Assembly: GCA_037013495.1 (NCBI GenBank) | Contig: CM072810.1 | Location: 106,048,898 to 106,112,897, forward strand | Origin: Hippophae tibetana | Lineage: Eukaryota; Streptophyta; Magnoliopsida; Rosales; Elaeagnaceae | Length of the DNA stretch: 64,000 nt | Direction: 5' to 3' | In this document: piece by piece, positions 30,076 through 43,261 of the stretch | How the letters are laid out: each line of letters opens with the position of its first letter | Position numbering within the stretch: the first letter of the stretch is position 1 | Notes under the pieces: generated by a model | Databases searched by the model: none | Seen by the model: only the letters and a program-made list of their open reading frames with translations | What the model was told of the DNA's origin: nothing | Program-made: the position numbers and the translations under genes

Positions 30076-30594
30076 TTACACTAAAAGAAAAACAGGTGAA
30101 ATAAACAAAAAAGAAAAACACAAGCAGAGTAGCAGAGCAGTCATGGAAATCATGACCCTTGATCTTCCAGCAGAGTTTTCTGGAGACTCATCTCCTCTGT
30201 GAAGTGGATGCTTGTAGTAAAATGGAAAATAAGGTAAGATAGGGTCAGGAGGAGGAGGACCACCGTAGAAACCACCATCAGAATTTGGGGGAGTTGGGTT
30301 GTTTGGATAATACCCAGTGTTTGGAGTAGGATTATTATATCCAGGTGGAGGATATGTTCCTGTCTGGGTTTGTGGAGGTGGAGGTGGAGGTGTTGAAATT
30401 GATGATGGGGTTGTGGGTGTTGTTCCGTAACCTGTGGGAGGTGGATAACAAGGATAAACACATGGAGAATCAGAGATTGTGAGTTTTGGAAAATTGACTG
30501 TTAATAAGATCATCAACAAGAGAGTCATCATAAATGGGTTTGTTCTTGAAGAACAAAAAGTACTCAAACGAGGATTTAAGTCGGTAATAGCCAT
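30076..30594 (-). CDS. proline-rich, probably GPI-anchored hydroxyproline-rich glycoprotein
   Basis: A single exon of 172 codons. Residues 22-41 (MMTLLLMILLTVNFPKLTIS) form a good signal peptide, so translation may begin at Met22 or Met23 rather than Met1. After a CVYPCYPPP segment comes a Pro/Gly/Tyr/Thr-rich domain (about 50-118) with an uninterrupted run of six prolines, TYPPPGYNNPTP, GGPPPPDP, and the family-type PYFPFYYKHP motif at 121-130. The C-terminus (148-172) is strongly hydrophobic after a small Ser/Gly/Asn-rich region, as for a GPI-attachment signal. The expected location is the cell wall or outer plasma membrane. This fits the plant hydroxyproline-rich glycoprotein family; its molecular role is not known from sequence. 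Confidence 0.82.
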   Translation of the reverse strand: MAITDLNPRLSTFCSSRTNPFMMTLLLMILLTVNFPKLTISDSPCVYPCYPPPTGYGTTPTTPSSISTPPPPPPQTQTGTYPPPGYNNPTPNTGYYPNNPTPPNSDGGFYGGPPPPDPILPYFPFYYKHPLHRGDESPENSAGRSRVMISMTALLLCLCFSFLFISPVFLLV

Positions 30595-30790
30595 TGGGAT
30601 TTGGGTTTGTGGGAAAATTGAGAGTCGGAAAGAAGCAAAATAAAGGGAGAGAGAGTGAAAGAAAGGAAGTGGTCAAGTGGGTCGGTGAGTGAGAGTTGGT
30701 GTGGTATAGTAGTCGTAAGGGTAAGGGAGATACAAAGCTTTTACGGTTGTAGTGCCATTGTTTTGTTTTCAAATGGGGTAATTTATTCTT
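30595..30790 (-). promoter_or_regulatory. 5' UTR and proximal promoter of the glycoprotein gene
   Basis: On the minus strand the 150 bp before the ATG are rich in CT (TTCTTTCACTCTCTCTCCC-like), common in plant 5' leaders. Composition becomes extremely AT-rich beyond 30790. Confidence 0.4.
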
Positions 30791-31217
30791 ATAATTTAAA
30801 AAAAAAAAAATATTTTAATTTTTAAAATTTAAAATTTATATACATATTTTTGAGAGTTGTGTAAATATTTTAAGATTAAAGTATGTATTTTTAAAATTAT
30901 AAGATTAAAATATTTTAATTAAAAATTATAAAATTAAATTATTTATTTCCTTAAAATTACAATACTATTAATTAAGACGTTAATCTTAACATAAAAATGT
31001 ATGTAATTATATATAATTACAATTATAATAATATATGGTATAAAAGTGTTTTGTCATGATTAATAAAGATAGTAAAAGAACGGATTGAAAAGCAAGTTCG
31101 AGCGGCTGGTTAAGGTTGTTTTAATTTGTGTCGGGTAAAGATATAACTAAAATTATTCCATAAATTATAAAAATTAATATAGTTAAAATTTATAATAATA
31201 AAAATAATATAAAATAA

Positions 31218-31251
<34 letters not shown>

Positions 31252-33000
31252 TTATAATCATAATACTAATTACACATTAATATTATTGTTATTAAATAAA
31301 ATTTCATTGATTTATTTTTGTGTGATGTATTTAATTTATTTAACAAGATATTATTTAAAGTTTTTAATATAAATTAAAATGTTAGAGTTTTTTTATTAAA
31401 AAAATATAAATTTGATATAAATAATATTATTTTTATGAATATAAGTTTTAAATGTAATTTTTTAAATTATTTTTGTTGCCTTGTTGCAACTAAAATTTAT
31501 GAATTTTATTGTACTTTTATAATATGAGGATTATTATTGTTATAGTTATAGCTATGATTTATAATAATAATAATTTAAAATTTTAAAATATTACATCTTT
31601 ATAATTTTATATAAAAATTCACGTTTTTATGCACATGAATTTTGAAGCATATGGTTCCATATGGTTCCAGACTTGCCAATTTGAATTTGTAAGGCTTGGT
31701 TGAGCTACAGAATTGTGTTTGAAATATAAATTTATATTTTTATTAAAAATACAATAAAAGAAAATCCCTTACACATAAAGTAAATTAAACTTTTAAAGAC
31801 TTTAGAGGAGAGAGACTGAGGAGGGAAAAAAAAAAGAGAAGAAAGAAAGAAAGAAAGAAAAGTAACTAAAGTTTATATACTATAAAAATCAAGAATTGTG
31901 TTTAAATAATAAAATTATTTATTAATATACATGCAAAGAGCCAACATATATTCTAATAATATTCTCTTTTAAGTTATTGGACAGTGATTTTAAGGATAAT
32001 ATATTTATTTTAAAAATTAAACATAGCTTTTTATTATTATTATTAAAAAATGATTAAGGATAAATATTTTTTTTTTCTTAATTTTGTTACAATATGTTTA
32101 ATTGCAGATATTAAAGTCAAAATAGTATTTTTCTAATACAGTTAAAACAATAATTTTATCTTACTTTTTAATAATTATTAATAAAAATCAAAACAAAATC
32201 TAAGTATTAATTTTAACATAAATAAAAACATTAATGATATTTTTCTTAAAAGTTAAGTTAATTATACCAATCTATTCTTCGTGTGTTTGAAAGCAAATGA
32301 TTATATATATCTCTAACTTACTTAAAATATTACAAGTTAGTACATAACTTTCTAGCTTATTTCACAACCTTTTAATTTATACTTCATACTTTAAATTTAT
32401 CAAATTTAATCTAATTTTAATTTCCATCAAATTAATTTATTTCCATCGCAGTTAGCTATATGTGAGTTGTTTTTTCAATTCATTTACTCTCGTATAACTC
32501 GGTACATGATTTGGTCAATAACCAAAATTTATAATTTATTACACATCATTTCAATAATGTTATTATTATTATACTTAATTAGGTAAATATAACAATGTTA
32601 TAAAACAGTTTGATAGAAATTGTAATATTGAATTCAATTTGTAAATTTTAGAAATACGGAAAACTAAATTTTGTTGTGAATATTTAAAAGATTAAGAATT
32701 AAAGTGTAATCTTTTCAATAGGTTAGTAATAAAATGTATAAATTAATAATTTAAACGTATAAATGTTAATAAATTCCCATTTTTCATTTTTCCTTAATTT
32801 TAAATTTTAGTTTTATAATGGATTTTCAAATTAGTTTTATTTATAGCATGTAACAGCTGAATAGTTTGTCACAAACTCACCATAAATTTTTTGTAACATT
32901 TCATCTGTAATGAGCAATTTAATTAATAAATTAAAAGATTCAAAAAAAATTAATTTGTATTGAGTTGGATAGAAACTACGTACGAAACTAAGGGAAAATA
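30791..33000. other. intergenic, very AT-rich, with microsatellites
   Basis: (AAT)n runs at 31218-31250 with 11 uninterrupted units, and a (GAAA)n run lies at about 31843-31860. Otherwise no gene or element recognised. Confidence 0.5.
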
Positions 33001-36000
33001 ATATTGAAGGATTCGATGATACAGCTCAAGAACAACATTAGTTTACATCAGACTGTGAAGAGGAATAATCTATTAGTTGTTATGTTGGCAATATGTGTGC
33101 TGTAGCAGATTGTATAACAGTTTTCAAGCTTCTCTACAATTTTCACATCGTAACTAAATTAGTGTTTGTGTAATTGATTACTCTATAAAAATAGAGATAT
33201 TAGTATTTTTTTATTTAATAAATATTATTTTAAGATTAAAATTATTAAAATATAAATTTTATAGTGAAAATATTTTTTTAAATTTTTTTATAGATTTTTT
33301 AATGTATAACCAATCAGAAGACAATACATGAATGTCATGTAAGCAGGAGAGCTAACTAAGTACACCACATGGATGTCTCGCAAACAACGTCGTGTGTATC
33401 GAGTGACGCAAGCCTTACCACATGTCAATACAATATTCATTCTTAGTATCATCACGTGGTCAAATATCATGACATGTGTTGTCACCTAATTAATCTATTA
33501 TTCTCAACAATGCACCATGTAAGTCGTGACCACGGATCACAACGTGCGACATAGTGTTGACTCAACCACATGGACCACAACCATTCCACCCAGGCCACAC
33601 ACGTTACACGCTCATTTGCTCAATAAATCTCCCATGTCATGTGTCATGTTCTTTATTGATCATTGTTGTCAATTTTTTCTTTTTTCATCTTAACTTTTAC
33701 TTTGAAGCTGATTTGACGGTCTAAATTATTATTTTTCCTAATTTAGTCTCCTAATTTTCCCATGAATCATAATAAGTCAAAAATTACATGTTTTTTTCTT
33801 AGTTTTTGGATCCAAAAAAAGAAAAATATGTAAATATTCAAAAAGAGATAATTTTGGTAAAGAGTCAAGATGAGATTGGTATTACAATTCAAAGAATTTA
33901 TTATATTTTTTTTCTTCTCTTTTCTTTATCATTCTTATATCTTTTTGTTATTATACAGTTATTTTCTTAATATTATAGCTTATTAAGCTAAAAAAACTTT
34001 ATCTCTAGTAACAATGAGTGATCTACATGTGGTAACTACACCTAAGATATTTTCTTCTCCATCTTAACTCTTGTATCGCAGAGAGCTTCAATCAAAATTG
34101 ATCATAATAATCTTATCATAAAACATCAAATATTGAAAATTTTACGAAGTCTAGAGTTAGAAAATTATATATTGAATGAATCACCTAGATCAATTTTGTC
34201 AAATGAAAATATAAATCCAAATTACAAAGCTAAAAAAAGAAAAATGAGATGTTAAAGTGTTAGCTAATGAGTTGCATGACAAATGGTGTTTTGAAGTAAA
34301 TATATGGATTTGATACTTACGTGAAGCTTGGATCAAGATAGAAAATCCTTTACTTCAAAGTTTGGAATTCGTGTTGTACAAGTAAAAGAAGAGTTGCATA
34401 ATTTAAAAAAAAAATGGAAAATTAAATGTTATTATTTATATGCTAAAAATGAAAATGTTGTATGATGAACTTAAAGCTATATATTATGTACTCTTTGAAT
34501 AAGAAAAACTAATGGTTGTACTTAAAGGTTTGGATATGAGTCATGTAATAATGTACTCCTTGCTCTAATTGATAGGATGTTAAATGAAAGAGTTACACTT
34601 GATGATACTAAGACATTACTTCTTAGTCATGAATGTTGAATGAAAATGAGAAGAATAATACATATCTCACCATTACCTTTAGTTTATATGTCACAGTCAT
34701 AATCTGAATCAATTTCACAAATTTAGTAAATGAATGTGAATGATCAATATCAATACTTGGTATCTATAAAGCAAGTACATCAATTTACTAATTCAGATGT
34801 GCGTGAAAGAGGAAAAAGCTACTTTGATAAAGGAAGAATAGGTTATGATAAGGGTAACGATAGTGGCCAATGTCAATTATTGAAAAAAAGTGGTCATTTG
34901 GTCACCACATGTTGGCATATATTTGATAAAAAATATGTTCGATTAGCTCAACAATATAACAATTCTTGACCACCATCTCCCTTACCACCAAATCAAAACA
35001 TTTCTTCACCTAGACAACCTTTTATGTCATGTTCACATTTCTTATTTCTTATGGCTCTTCACTTTATACAAAAAATGTGTTACCTCCACATTATCATTTT
35101 GTGTTACCTTCATAATCAATATATATCCCACTTTTAAATTATATTCCACCTTCATCATGTTATAATGCCTTTATGACTACTACTTCCTTATCTAGTCACT
35201 CTTATAATACTCCACTATATCATAATCCATCATATTATGTACAATCATATAACATTATACCTTATGTGCAATAATTTGCATCTAAGCTTCATTGGTATCC
35301 TGATTCAAGAGTCAATCGTCATATAATTGTTGATCCTAACAACTTAGTTATTTCACTACATCCTTATGGAGATTCGAAGCGGCTTCTTGTAAGCGATGGT
35401 GAGATACTTTCTGTCTCTAATCTTGGTTATAATCATTTTCACTCCACTTTATGTCATAATAGAAATCTTGTCATGAATAATATCTTACATGTTCATACAT
35501 TACAAAAAATCTTTTAAGTGTTTCATATTTTGCTAAGGATAAGACTATTCTCTCTGAATTTCATCATTTCTCTTGTTTTGTCAAGGATCAAATCTCATGC
35601 CAAATCCTACTACGTTGTACTCTTGAAAATGAACTCTATAAATTTGACTTGGGTCCACGCAAGCCATTTCATATTTCCTCTAGCATTGTTAATACCACTA
35701 ATATAGCCATATTAGTAGGTCTTGCTAATATAACTATTGTCGTTTCTTTGCTACTATGACATCAAAGACTAGGGCATGCTTGCCTGCTTGTGTTAGAAAA
35801 GCATTAGATCATTATATTATAACCTATTTTGGTAATAAAAACAATGATGCCATTTTATATGTTGCTTGCAAAGCTAGAAAACATCATAAACATCTTGATA
35901 CCTATTGCATTCATTATTATAATTTGCCTTTCACATAGAATTTATTTTAATGTATAGGTTGCACTAATTCCCTCAACAATAATATCATTATTTTTATTTG

Positions 36001-37392
36001 GATATATTTTTCTCAAGAATAATTCTAGTATGGTGCAAACTTTTATTCAATTCAAAACCTAAGTAAATTTATAACTTGGTTATCCCATTAAAAGTTTTCA
36101 AAGCAATTGATATAGTGCTCCAAGCATCATGTCCTTATTCTCATGAGAAAATTGATTAGTGGAAAGGAAACAAAGGCATATAGTAGACTTATGTCTAGTT
36201 ATGATTTCTCATGCCTCTTTTCCTCTTTCACTATTGGGATGATACTTTTATTCAAGCATTTATCTTATCAATAGATTATCATCTATTACTCTTAATAATC
36301 TATCTCCTTTAAAAGTCCTTTAAGAAAAATCTAATTACTTTTTTCTTAAAATCTTTGAATGTCCAAGTTTTTTATGTCTTAGGCCATATTCAAATCACAA
36401 ACTTCAACTTTGATCAACTCCTTTTAGATTACTGTACAAGGCACAAATAATATAACTGTTTGTCTAAGGAAGGTTGTTTGTAAATTAGTAGGGATATTGT
36501 CTTTGATGGGTATTTATTTTCCTTTACTTTTTCAAATTTATATCAGTATACTCTCTTTTGTCATGGTCCTATTCGTATAATTTTTCCTATTATTTATAGT
36601 CCTCATCAACCACTTCTAATGTTGCTTCACTTCAAAGGCATATTTTGCACTATCTCAAAGGCACTACCTTATATGGTCAAGTTATTAACCCTTATAAGTC
36701 TTTACTTTTATAAGGATTTGTAGATGCAGACTAGGTGTCCTATCTTAAAAATAAAAGGTCTACCTTAGGTATTATCATCTACTTAAGAGCTAATCTAACC
36801 ATTTTGTCTCCTAAGAAGCAATCTTATTTTATGATCAAGCACAAAGTCTAAGCATATGTCTTTGGCTAATTCTATATTAGAATTAGTTTGGATACATTCT
36901 CTATTAACAAAGTTACATATTCTTCTTCCCTTGGCACTTGTCATTTAGTGTAACATTTTGACTATTGTCTCACTTATAGCCAACCTATCTATCATTCAAG
37001 CACCATGTAGAATTAGATTTGCATTTTCTTAGAAAACTTTTGTAATTTATACGTTCTTATAAACTGATTGTTCATCTTATCCCATATGTTAAGCATCCAT
37101 CACATATTTTCATCAAACCCATATCCATCTCTTAGTTTCAATTTCATAGACACAAACTTAGTATCATTTTTCAACGACAACATTTGCAATATTGAAGGAT
37201 TAGAGGATACATCTCAAGAACAACATCAGTCTATATTAGATTGTGAAGAGAAATAATTCATTACTATCCATGTTGACAATGAGTGTGTTCTGCATCGTAA
37301 CATTTTGTATAGTAGTTTTAAAGATTTTTTTTAGGGTTTTTATATTGTAATTAGCCATAGCTAAATTAGTGTTGAGGTGTAATATGATTGAT
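33001..37392 (+). mobile_element. old, degraded Ty1-copia element with eroded LTRs
   Basis: Sequence at 33001-33178 and 37189-37392 is related (attgaaggatt, gaacaacat, gattgtgaagag, ctaaattagtgtt) and frames copia remains. In order: gag zinc-knuckle-like CQLLKKSGHLVTTCW with its second Cys lost (about 34865-34912); a protease region with WYPDSR, where the catalytic Gly is replaced; GAG-pre-integrase LGHACLPACVRKALDHY (about 35770-35815); and RNase H remains around DADW..YLKNKRSTLG at 36725-36790. Stops occur every few dozen codons. The GC-richer block 33290-33660 between the left repeat and gag may be leader or a further insertion. Confidence 0.65.
34730..34969 (+). pseudogene. copia gag fragment with damaged zinc knuckle
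   Basis: An 80-codon open stretch ending in HIFDKKYVRLAQQYNNS. The CX2CX4HX4C knuckle is reduced to C-Q-L-L with H and the final C kept. This is the longest open segment of the old element. Confidence 0.6.
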
Positions 37393-40098
37393 AATCATGC
37401 ATATATATTTTCTTGTTTACTTAATCATTAAGCATTGTATTGGTGTTATATAAGCACACTTTTGCATTTGAAACTATTTTAATGAATTTTGATTAATATC
37501 ACGTTCATGTTTACAATCATTCTCTTAAGAAATAGATTGAAGCTTGTGAAGTGTTCTTATTGTTCTTGTGCTATTCTTGTCAAAGAAGATCCCTTAATAT
37601 TTTTTTACGTTGATGATCAATAAAAAAAGGGTAAATATTGGTAAATCTCTTGAGGTTTTTTGAAATAGTAAAGAGGTCTTAATTAGTTTGTTTTATATTA
37701 CTTAATTATTATGATATATGACTTAATGTGAAAAAACTTTTAAGTTCAACAAATACTTACCTAAAAAAATAAAATAATACAAAAAATATCACGACTTAAC
37801 GAGTAAAATTAAAATAAAACATTATTAAATATAAATATAATACAATTCAAAAATAAAAAATACAAAAAAGGATAAAAAGTAAAAATGTTGATCCATAATA
37901 GTGAGTATTCCTTTCATCACTCAATGTAGCTAAAAAATTGTAATAAAAAGAGGTTGAATATGCATAGAAATCCAAAAATTCTTAATTTCCTCTAAAAAAT
38001 TAATTCTATGTTTAATAATGATAATAACTTATTTGTTAAAACAATAATGAAATGTTTATGTTTTATTTTAGGAAAAAAGACGTTTGTAGTTACTTTATTT
38101 TATAAATTTGATACATCGATCATCTTGTTTAAATCAATGTATTTTAAACACATTACTAATATATATGTAAATACTTTAATCATTTTAAGTCAACTTTAGT
38201 TATTTTAATTTTCTTATTCAAACATCTACTAACCTTTTGTTAGTAAAATTCAATTTGATATAACTTAAGTTTTTTTTTAAGAAAAAACAAAGAAATTACT
38301 AAAGTATTCAAATATACAACCATCACCAATTTTAAAAAGGTGACTAATATTCTTAATTTGTGAAAATAAAGTTAATAAAATATCTTGCTATCATGTATTT
38401 TATATCTTTATCATTATTTTATTAACTAAATTTTTAATATTTACTTAAAACAAATTTTTTAATTTTTTAATTTAATTATTTTATTAATTTTCCTTTTTAT
38501 TTTTAACGAAGAAAAAAGAAGATTACATATTTATCATTTTCAGTTTTCTTTTAATCATGGAGTGTAGAAATGGATCGAAAAATATTATTTTCAAATTTAA
38601 AACTTTTTCGAAATTTGAGTAATCTTGAGGATGCTATTGATATTTTTAAATAGGAAAAAGGTTTAATTCAATAACATAACCTCTTTAATAATGACATTTA
38701 ATTTTTAACTCCTTAAACCGTGCATATATATATTTTTAATATAACGTAATATATTACATATTTAAAAATGCACTAAAATATATTTTTTATAATATAAAAG
38801 ACTGATGTTTGTTAAAAATAAAAATATGTAAACAAATCATCGTATAAAAATCATAGGAAAAAAAAATGAAGAAGATTCTTCAAACCTTCTGGTGTTAATA
38901 CCTTCGTTTTGGCAAAAAATTATTGCTAAAGTGGTTCATGCCCATGTGCATCTAGTCACATTTGATGTCTATGTAACAACTAAATTCAAAATTCTAGACC
39001 TAATAATTGCTCTTCTTTTGGGGTATAATAATGTATTAAGAATCAACTAATTGGAGGGATTGCTGAATCTGAAACTTTTATTTATATATTTTTCTCAAAC
39101 CACTTTTATATAAAATTAATTTTAATATAAGCACATGCCAACAACCTTAACCATGCTGACTTCTTGTACCTAATCAGCATCACAGTTATATTTCATAGCA
39201 TCCATTATAGAAGGGATTGGCGAATTTGAGGGAATATAGAGTTGATCATCCTTTTGCTCTGGCTTCACAACTTATAAAGCTGTTATTCTTTTCCAATAAT
39301 CCTTTGAATACTTCTTTTATGCAAAGAATTAATATTCTTGATAATACAAATATCACCTATGATCAGCTCTTTTGTCTTTAGGAAAACTATTATTTGAACT
39401 TTCTTCGATATTGAATTTTTTTTATCTTTTTATAAAACACATCAAAAAATTTAATTGATTTTATTAATTGTCACTAAGATTCGATCTCAAGACTTTGTTA
39501 CTTTAATTAGGTAAAAAAATATTAGATATTAATTCTTTCAAAAACTTAAGCATTTGAGAAATATTTTTAATAATTTATTTATAATTTTTAACACCATCAC
39601 ACTTATTCCATAGTTTTTACAATTGTCTTAGTGAAAAGCTTATAATACATACCTTCTGAAATGATTTTCTTTGGAGGATCAATTAAATATATTTTTCTAA
39701 CAAATGAACATATAACCATTTTACTTGTAAATATTCATAGCACGTTCCACTTTCATTAATGGAGCCACCGTGATTCAAAAACTTCACATTGAACGAACAC
39801 ATGATGTACATCTTCAGTCTCTTGAAGGAAAAATGGACAACTATAACTATCCAAACTCTTTGAATTTGGCTAAAGTTCTTATCATACAAAAGGCTCAATT
39901 TAAAATATTACATAATAACAATTTGTATCTTTCATGTATGTTTGTTTTAAAAATCTGTTGCCATAATCATGTTCGGTCAAAATTGCAATTTGATTTAACA
40001 GTCATGTTATAGCTAGCTTCCTTCAACGAGAATTTTCCTCTTCAATTTACCATAATATTTTAGTGTCCATGCCCTATAATGCTGGTTATTGGACGTAT
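37393..40098. other. intergenic, no recognised gene
   Basis: Mostly AT-rich. Two patches of higher complexity, 38880-39340 and 39640-40080, have short open stretches but no recognisable protein or repeat family. The second borders the gypsy target site and is its ancestral left flank. Confidence 0.45.
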
Positions 40099-40103
40099 CC
40101 AGC

Positions 40104-40392
40104 TGTTACAGTAAACTTGCAGGTAAGAAGATAAACAAGAGAAGAGTAGAGGAAATGCCGGATTTAGGTAAAATTTTCTATATCCTCTTTCTGATTTCCT
40201 AAATGGCTTTATATATAGCCTTAGAATTGATGAACAAACCCTAACCGATTTTCTGACATTCATAACAGAAAACCCTAATTTATTTGGTGGTTCCCTTTCA
40301 GTTTTTCTAACTGAATTGGTGCGCCTTCTTCTGCCTCTCTTCTGTATGCGCAATGATCCTCTGGTGAGCAGGAGCAGGACGAGTTCATATCA
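40104..40392 (-). repeat. 3' LTR of the gypsy element
   Basis: 289 bp, TGATATGAACTC to TGTAACA. Comparison with the sister LTR gives about 25 differences, of which all but one are transitions. Confidence 0.95.
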
Positions 40393-40405
40393 TTCCTCCC
40401 TCCCT
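40393..40405 (-). other. polypurine tract of the gypsy element
   Basis: AGGGAGGGAGGAA on the minus strand, touching the 3' LTR start TGATATG. Confidence 0.88.
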
Positions 40406-40600
40406 AGAAGAATCCTTATCCTCAAGGATGAAGTTTGGATATGTTTTCAGAAAACGCCACTTATTTTCCCAAGTGGCTTCTTCGATTGGAATGTCTTTCC
40501 ATTTGACCAAAATTTCTGTCTTGGGTCGGTATTTCCCTTTTTGGGTCACACATCGGTTGAGGATGGTTTCAGGTTGGGGAAGAATTTTTGCTTGTTCAGA
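40406..40600 (-). pseudogene. chromodomain-like C-terminal segment of gypsy pol
   Basis: The sequence after integrase reads ETILNRCVTQKGKYRPKTEI, then LVKWKDIPIEEATWEN and KWRFLKTYP. The VKWK..P..EATWE pattern is the chromodomain-type module that directs chromoviruses toward modified chromatin. It ends just before the polypurine tract. Confidence 0.8.
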
Positions 40601-41650
40601 GACTGGAGGAAGTGGGTTGGATCTTGCTGGTATTTTCCCCTTCGTGTTTTTTTAACATGCTTACATGAAAGACATCATGTATTTGAGAAGTGAGTGGGAA
40701 TGCCAGCTTGTAAGCCACTGGTCCTGTTCGAGCGATGATTCTGTATGGGCCAAAAAAATGAGGAGCTAATTTTCTTGATGAACAAAAAGCAACTGATGAT
40801 TGTCTGTAGGGTTGGAGCCTAAGATATACATAATCTCCCTCTTTGAATGTGACTTCTCGTTGATGTCTATCAGTTTGGAATTTCATTCAGTTCTGAGCTT
40901 GTAGTAGGTTATGCCTTAATTCTCGTAGTAGGTGATCTCTCGTACGTAGGTGTTCATCCACAACTGGCATTTGGGCAGTTTTGGGGACATATGTTAGTAT
41001 GAGAGGTGGTGGAATGTCGTAAACTGCTTTAAAGGGAGCCATCTGTGTTGTGGAATGGATGGAGGTGTTGTAGCTGTACTCAGTCCAAGGAATCCAATCA
41101 ATCCATTTGCGTGGTTGATCCCTAGTGAAGCAGTGCAGATACTGTTCCAATGTGCGGTTGGTCATCTCAGTTTGTCCATCGGTCTGAGGGTGGTAGCTAG
41201 AGCTCATGCACAATTGGGTTCCTTGTAAACGAAACAACTCTTGCCAGAAGGAACTAATAAACACCTTATCACGATCAATGACAATAGAAGTAGGCATACC
41301 ATGTAGTCGTAGGATGTTGGACACAAATGTCTTGGCTACTATGGGAGCTAAAAATGGGTGCTTCATAGGGATGAAATGAGCATATTTACTCAAGCGATCC
41401 ACGATTACCATTATGATTGTATGTCCTTTTAAAGTAGGTAATCCTTCCACAAAATCCATTGAGATATCAACCTAAATCTTCTCAGGTATGGGAAGAGGTT
41501 GAAGCAATCCTACTGGTTTCATAGTTTCTGTTTTGAACCGTTGGCAAGTGTCACATTCCCTGAGGACTTTCTTCAACGTTTGGCGCATTTTGGGCGAGGT
41601 GAAGCTGTTTTTTTATGCGTGAGAGGGTATTGAGGAACCCAAAGTGTCCC
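40596..41650 (-). pseudogene. gypsy integrase
   Basis: Zinc-binding end CDTCQRFK, core SMDFVEGLPTL, IVDRLSKYAHFIP, HGMPTSIVIDRDKVF, SSSYHPQTDGQTE and TEYSYNTSIHS, then a C-terminal GPYRIIARTGPVAYKL and VFHVSMLKKH. The catalytic D, D and E positions appear kept. Stops occur near 40884 and 41473. Confidence 0.92.
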
Positions 41651-41989
41651 CCATTGGAGAAGAGTGACAATCAGCGATGATCTGAGGTATGAGGGAGGAT
41701 TTAGGGCTTAGATATACCTTGTTGTTTTTAAACCAGACCACATCCCTCTGTAACAATTTATGAGCCATTGTATGAGTAGAATTGGCTATCAGGTCTGTGT
41801 AGAAAGGATCTTGCTGAACTTTCTTCTATAGTTGTGGCCACCAATCCATTTGTGGCTGAGATATACTTAAGAATAAGAATTCAACTACTCGTGAAAGAGA
41901 ATCAGCTCCTTGGTTTTCCTTCCCACGTTTGTACTCAATCTTATAATCATATCCAAGTAGTTTAGGCAACCATCGTGCTTGTGCTGGGG

Positions 41990-43250
41990 TGGTGACTATT
42001 CCAACAGATACTTGAGGCTCCTCTGATCAGTGAGTATGGTGAATGGTTTTCCTAGTAGGTAAGGACGCCATACCCAGATAGCTTTAATGATAGCTAAAAT
42101 TTCTTTCTCATAGGTTGATAGAGTCAATGCTGAACCCTTGAGAGCTTGGCTGAAATAAGCTATTGGCCTCCCTGCTTGAGTGAGGATAGCTCCCAACCCG
42201 ATGCCATTGGCATCACATTCAATTACAAATCTTTGGGAAAAATTGGGTAGGCTTAAAACTAGTGGGGTTGTTAAGGCCTCCTTCAATTGTCTAAATGAGT
42301 TTTCAGCCTCTGTATTCCAGTTAAACCCTTCCTTGCTCAAGAGACAAGTTAAGGGAGCTGCCAAACTACCAAAATTACGTACAAATTTTCTGTAATAACT
42401 AGCTAACCCCAGGAAGCCTCCGACTCCTTTAGATGTGGTTGGGGTTAGCCATTCCTTAACAGCTAGGATCTTTGATGGATTCACAGAGACCCCTTGATCT
42501 GAGACCACATGGCCTAAATATTCTATTTTTTTCACCCCAAATTGGCATTTGGTTTCCTTGGCATACAACTTGTTGGTGGCCTGATCGCAGATCTATCTTA
42601 AGATGTCATCAAAGAATACCAGGATGAACTTTCGAAGGTAAGGTTTAAATAGGTCATTCATGAGACCTTGGAAAGTAGTTGGGGCATTAGTGAGGCCAAA
42701 TGACATTACTAAGAATTCATAATGGCCTTATGGGTTCTAAAAGCCATCTTAGGGATATCTTCCTGATAAACTCGTATTTGATGATACCCTGATCGCAGAT
42801 CTATCTTAAAGAATATATGAGCTCTGTGGAGCTCATCCAACAGTTTGTCAATTACTGGAATGGAGTATTTGTCCTTAACTGTGCAATCATTCAGAGCTCG
42901 ATAGTCTACACAGAATCTCCAGCTACCGTCAGTTTTTTTTACTAACAACATTGGTGAAGAAAATGGGTTGCAGTTTGTGCCTGATTAGCCCTGAATGAAG
43001 GAGTTCCTTAACCATCTTCTCAATCTCTGTCTTTTGATAATAGGGGTAGTGGTAGGGTTTGACATTAACTGTCCCTGCTTCTGGCTTCAGGGGAATATGA
43101 TGATCTTGTTGTCGTTTTGGAGGCAGTTCTGAGGGTAGCTCAAATATATGAGAAAACTCTGTTAATAATTGTCTCATCTCTGGAAATGAGGACACATCCT
43201 CCTGTGGTTCATGATCCCATATGGGAAAATTTTGAAGGAACAACCCTATA
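41990..43250 (-). pseudogene. gypsy reverse transcriptase and RNase H
   Basis: RT motifs: [12 protein letters not shown], then [47 protein letters not shown] and the active-site FFDD near 42610. Directly after the FFDD block about 15 expected codons are missing and a 22-bp patch (42580-42601) identical to 42788-42809 sits in their place. RT then resumes with KLYAKETKCQFG and EYLGHVVSDQGV. RNase H has FVIECDANGIGLGAILTQ, AYFSQALKG and TDQRSLKYLLE. Frameshifts near 42950 and 42727 and a stop near 41995 break the frame. Confidence 0.9.
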
Positions 43251-43261
43251 TTCTACAGCTC

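Noticed and set aside
30150..30461. 103-codon frame overlapping the glycoprotein gene
   Set aside because: It is a shifted reading of the proline-rich repeats; the main frame has the signal peptide and hydrophobic tail.
38880..40080. A possible host gene left of the gypsy element
   Set aside because: Composition is somewhat gene-like in patches, but no frame, splice pattern or known motif could be supported on either strand.
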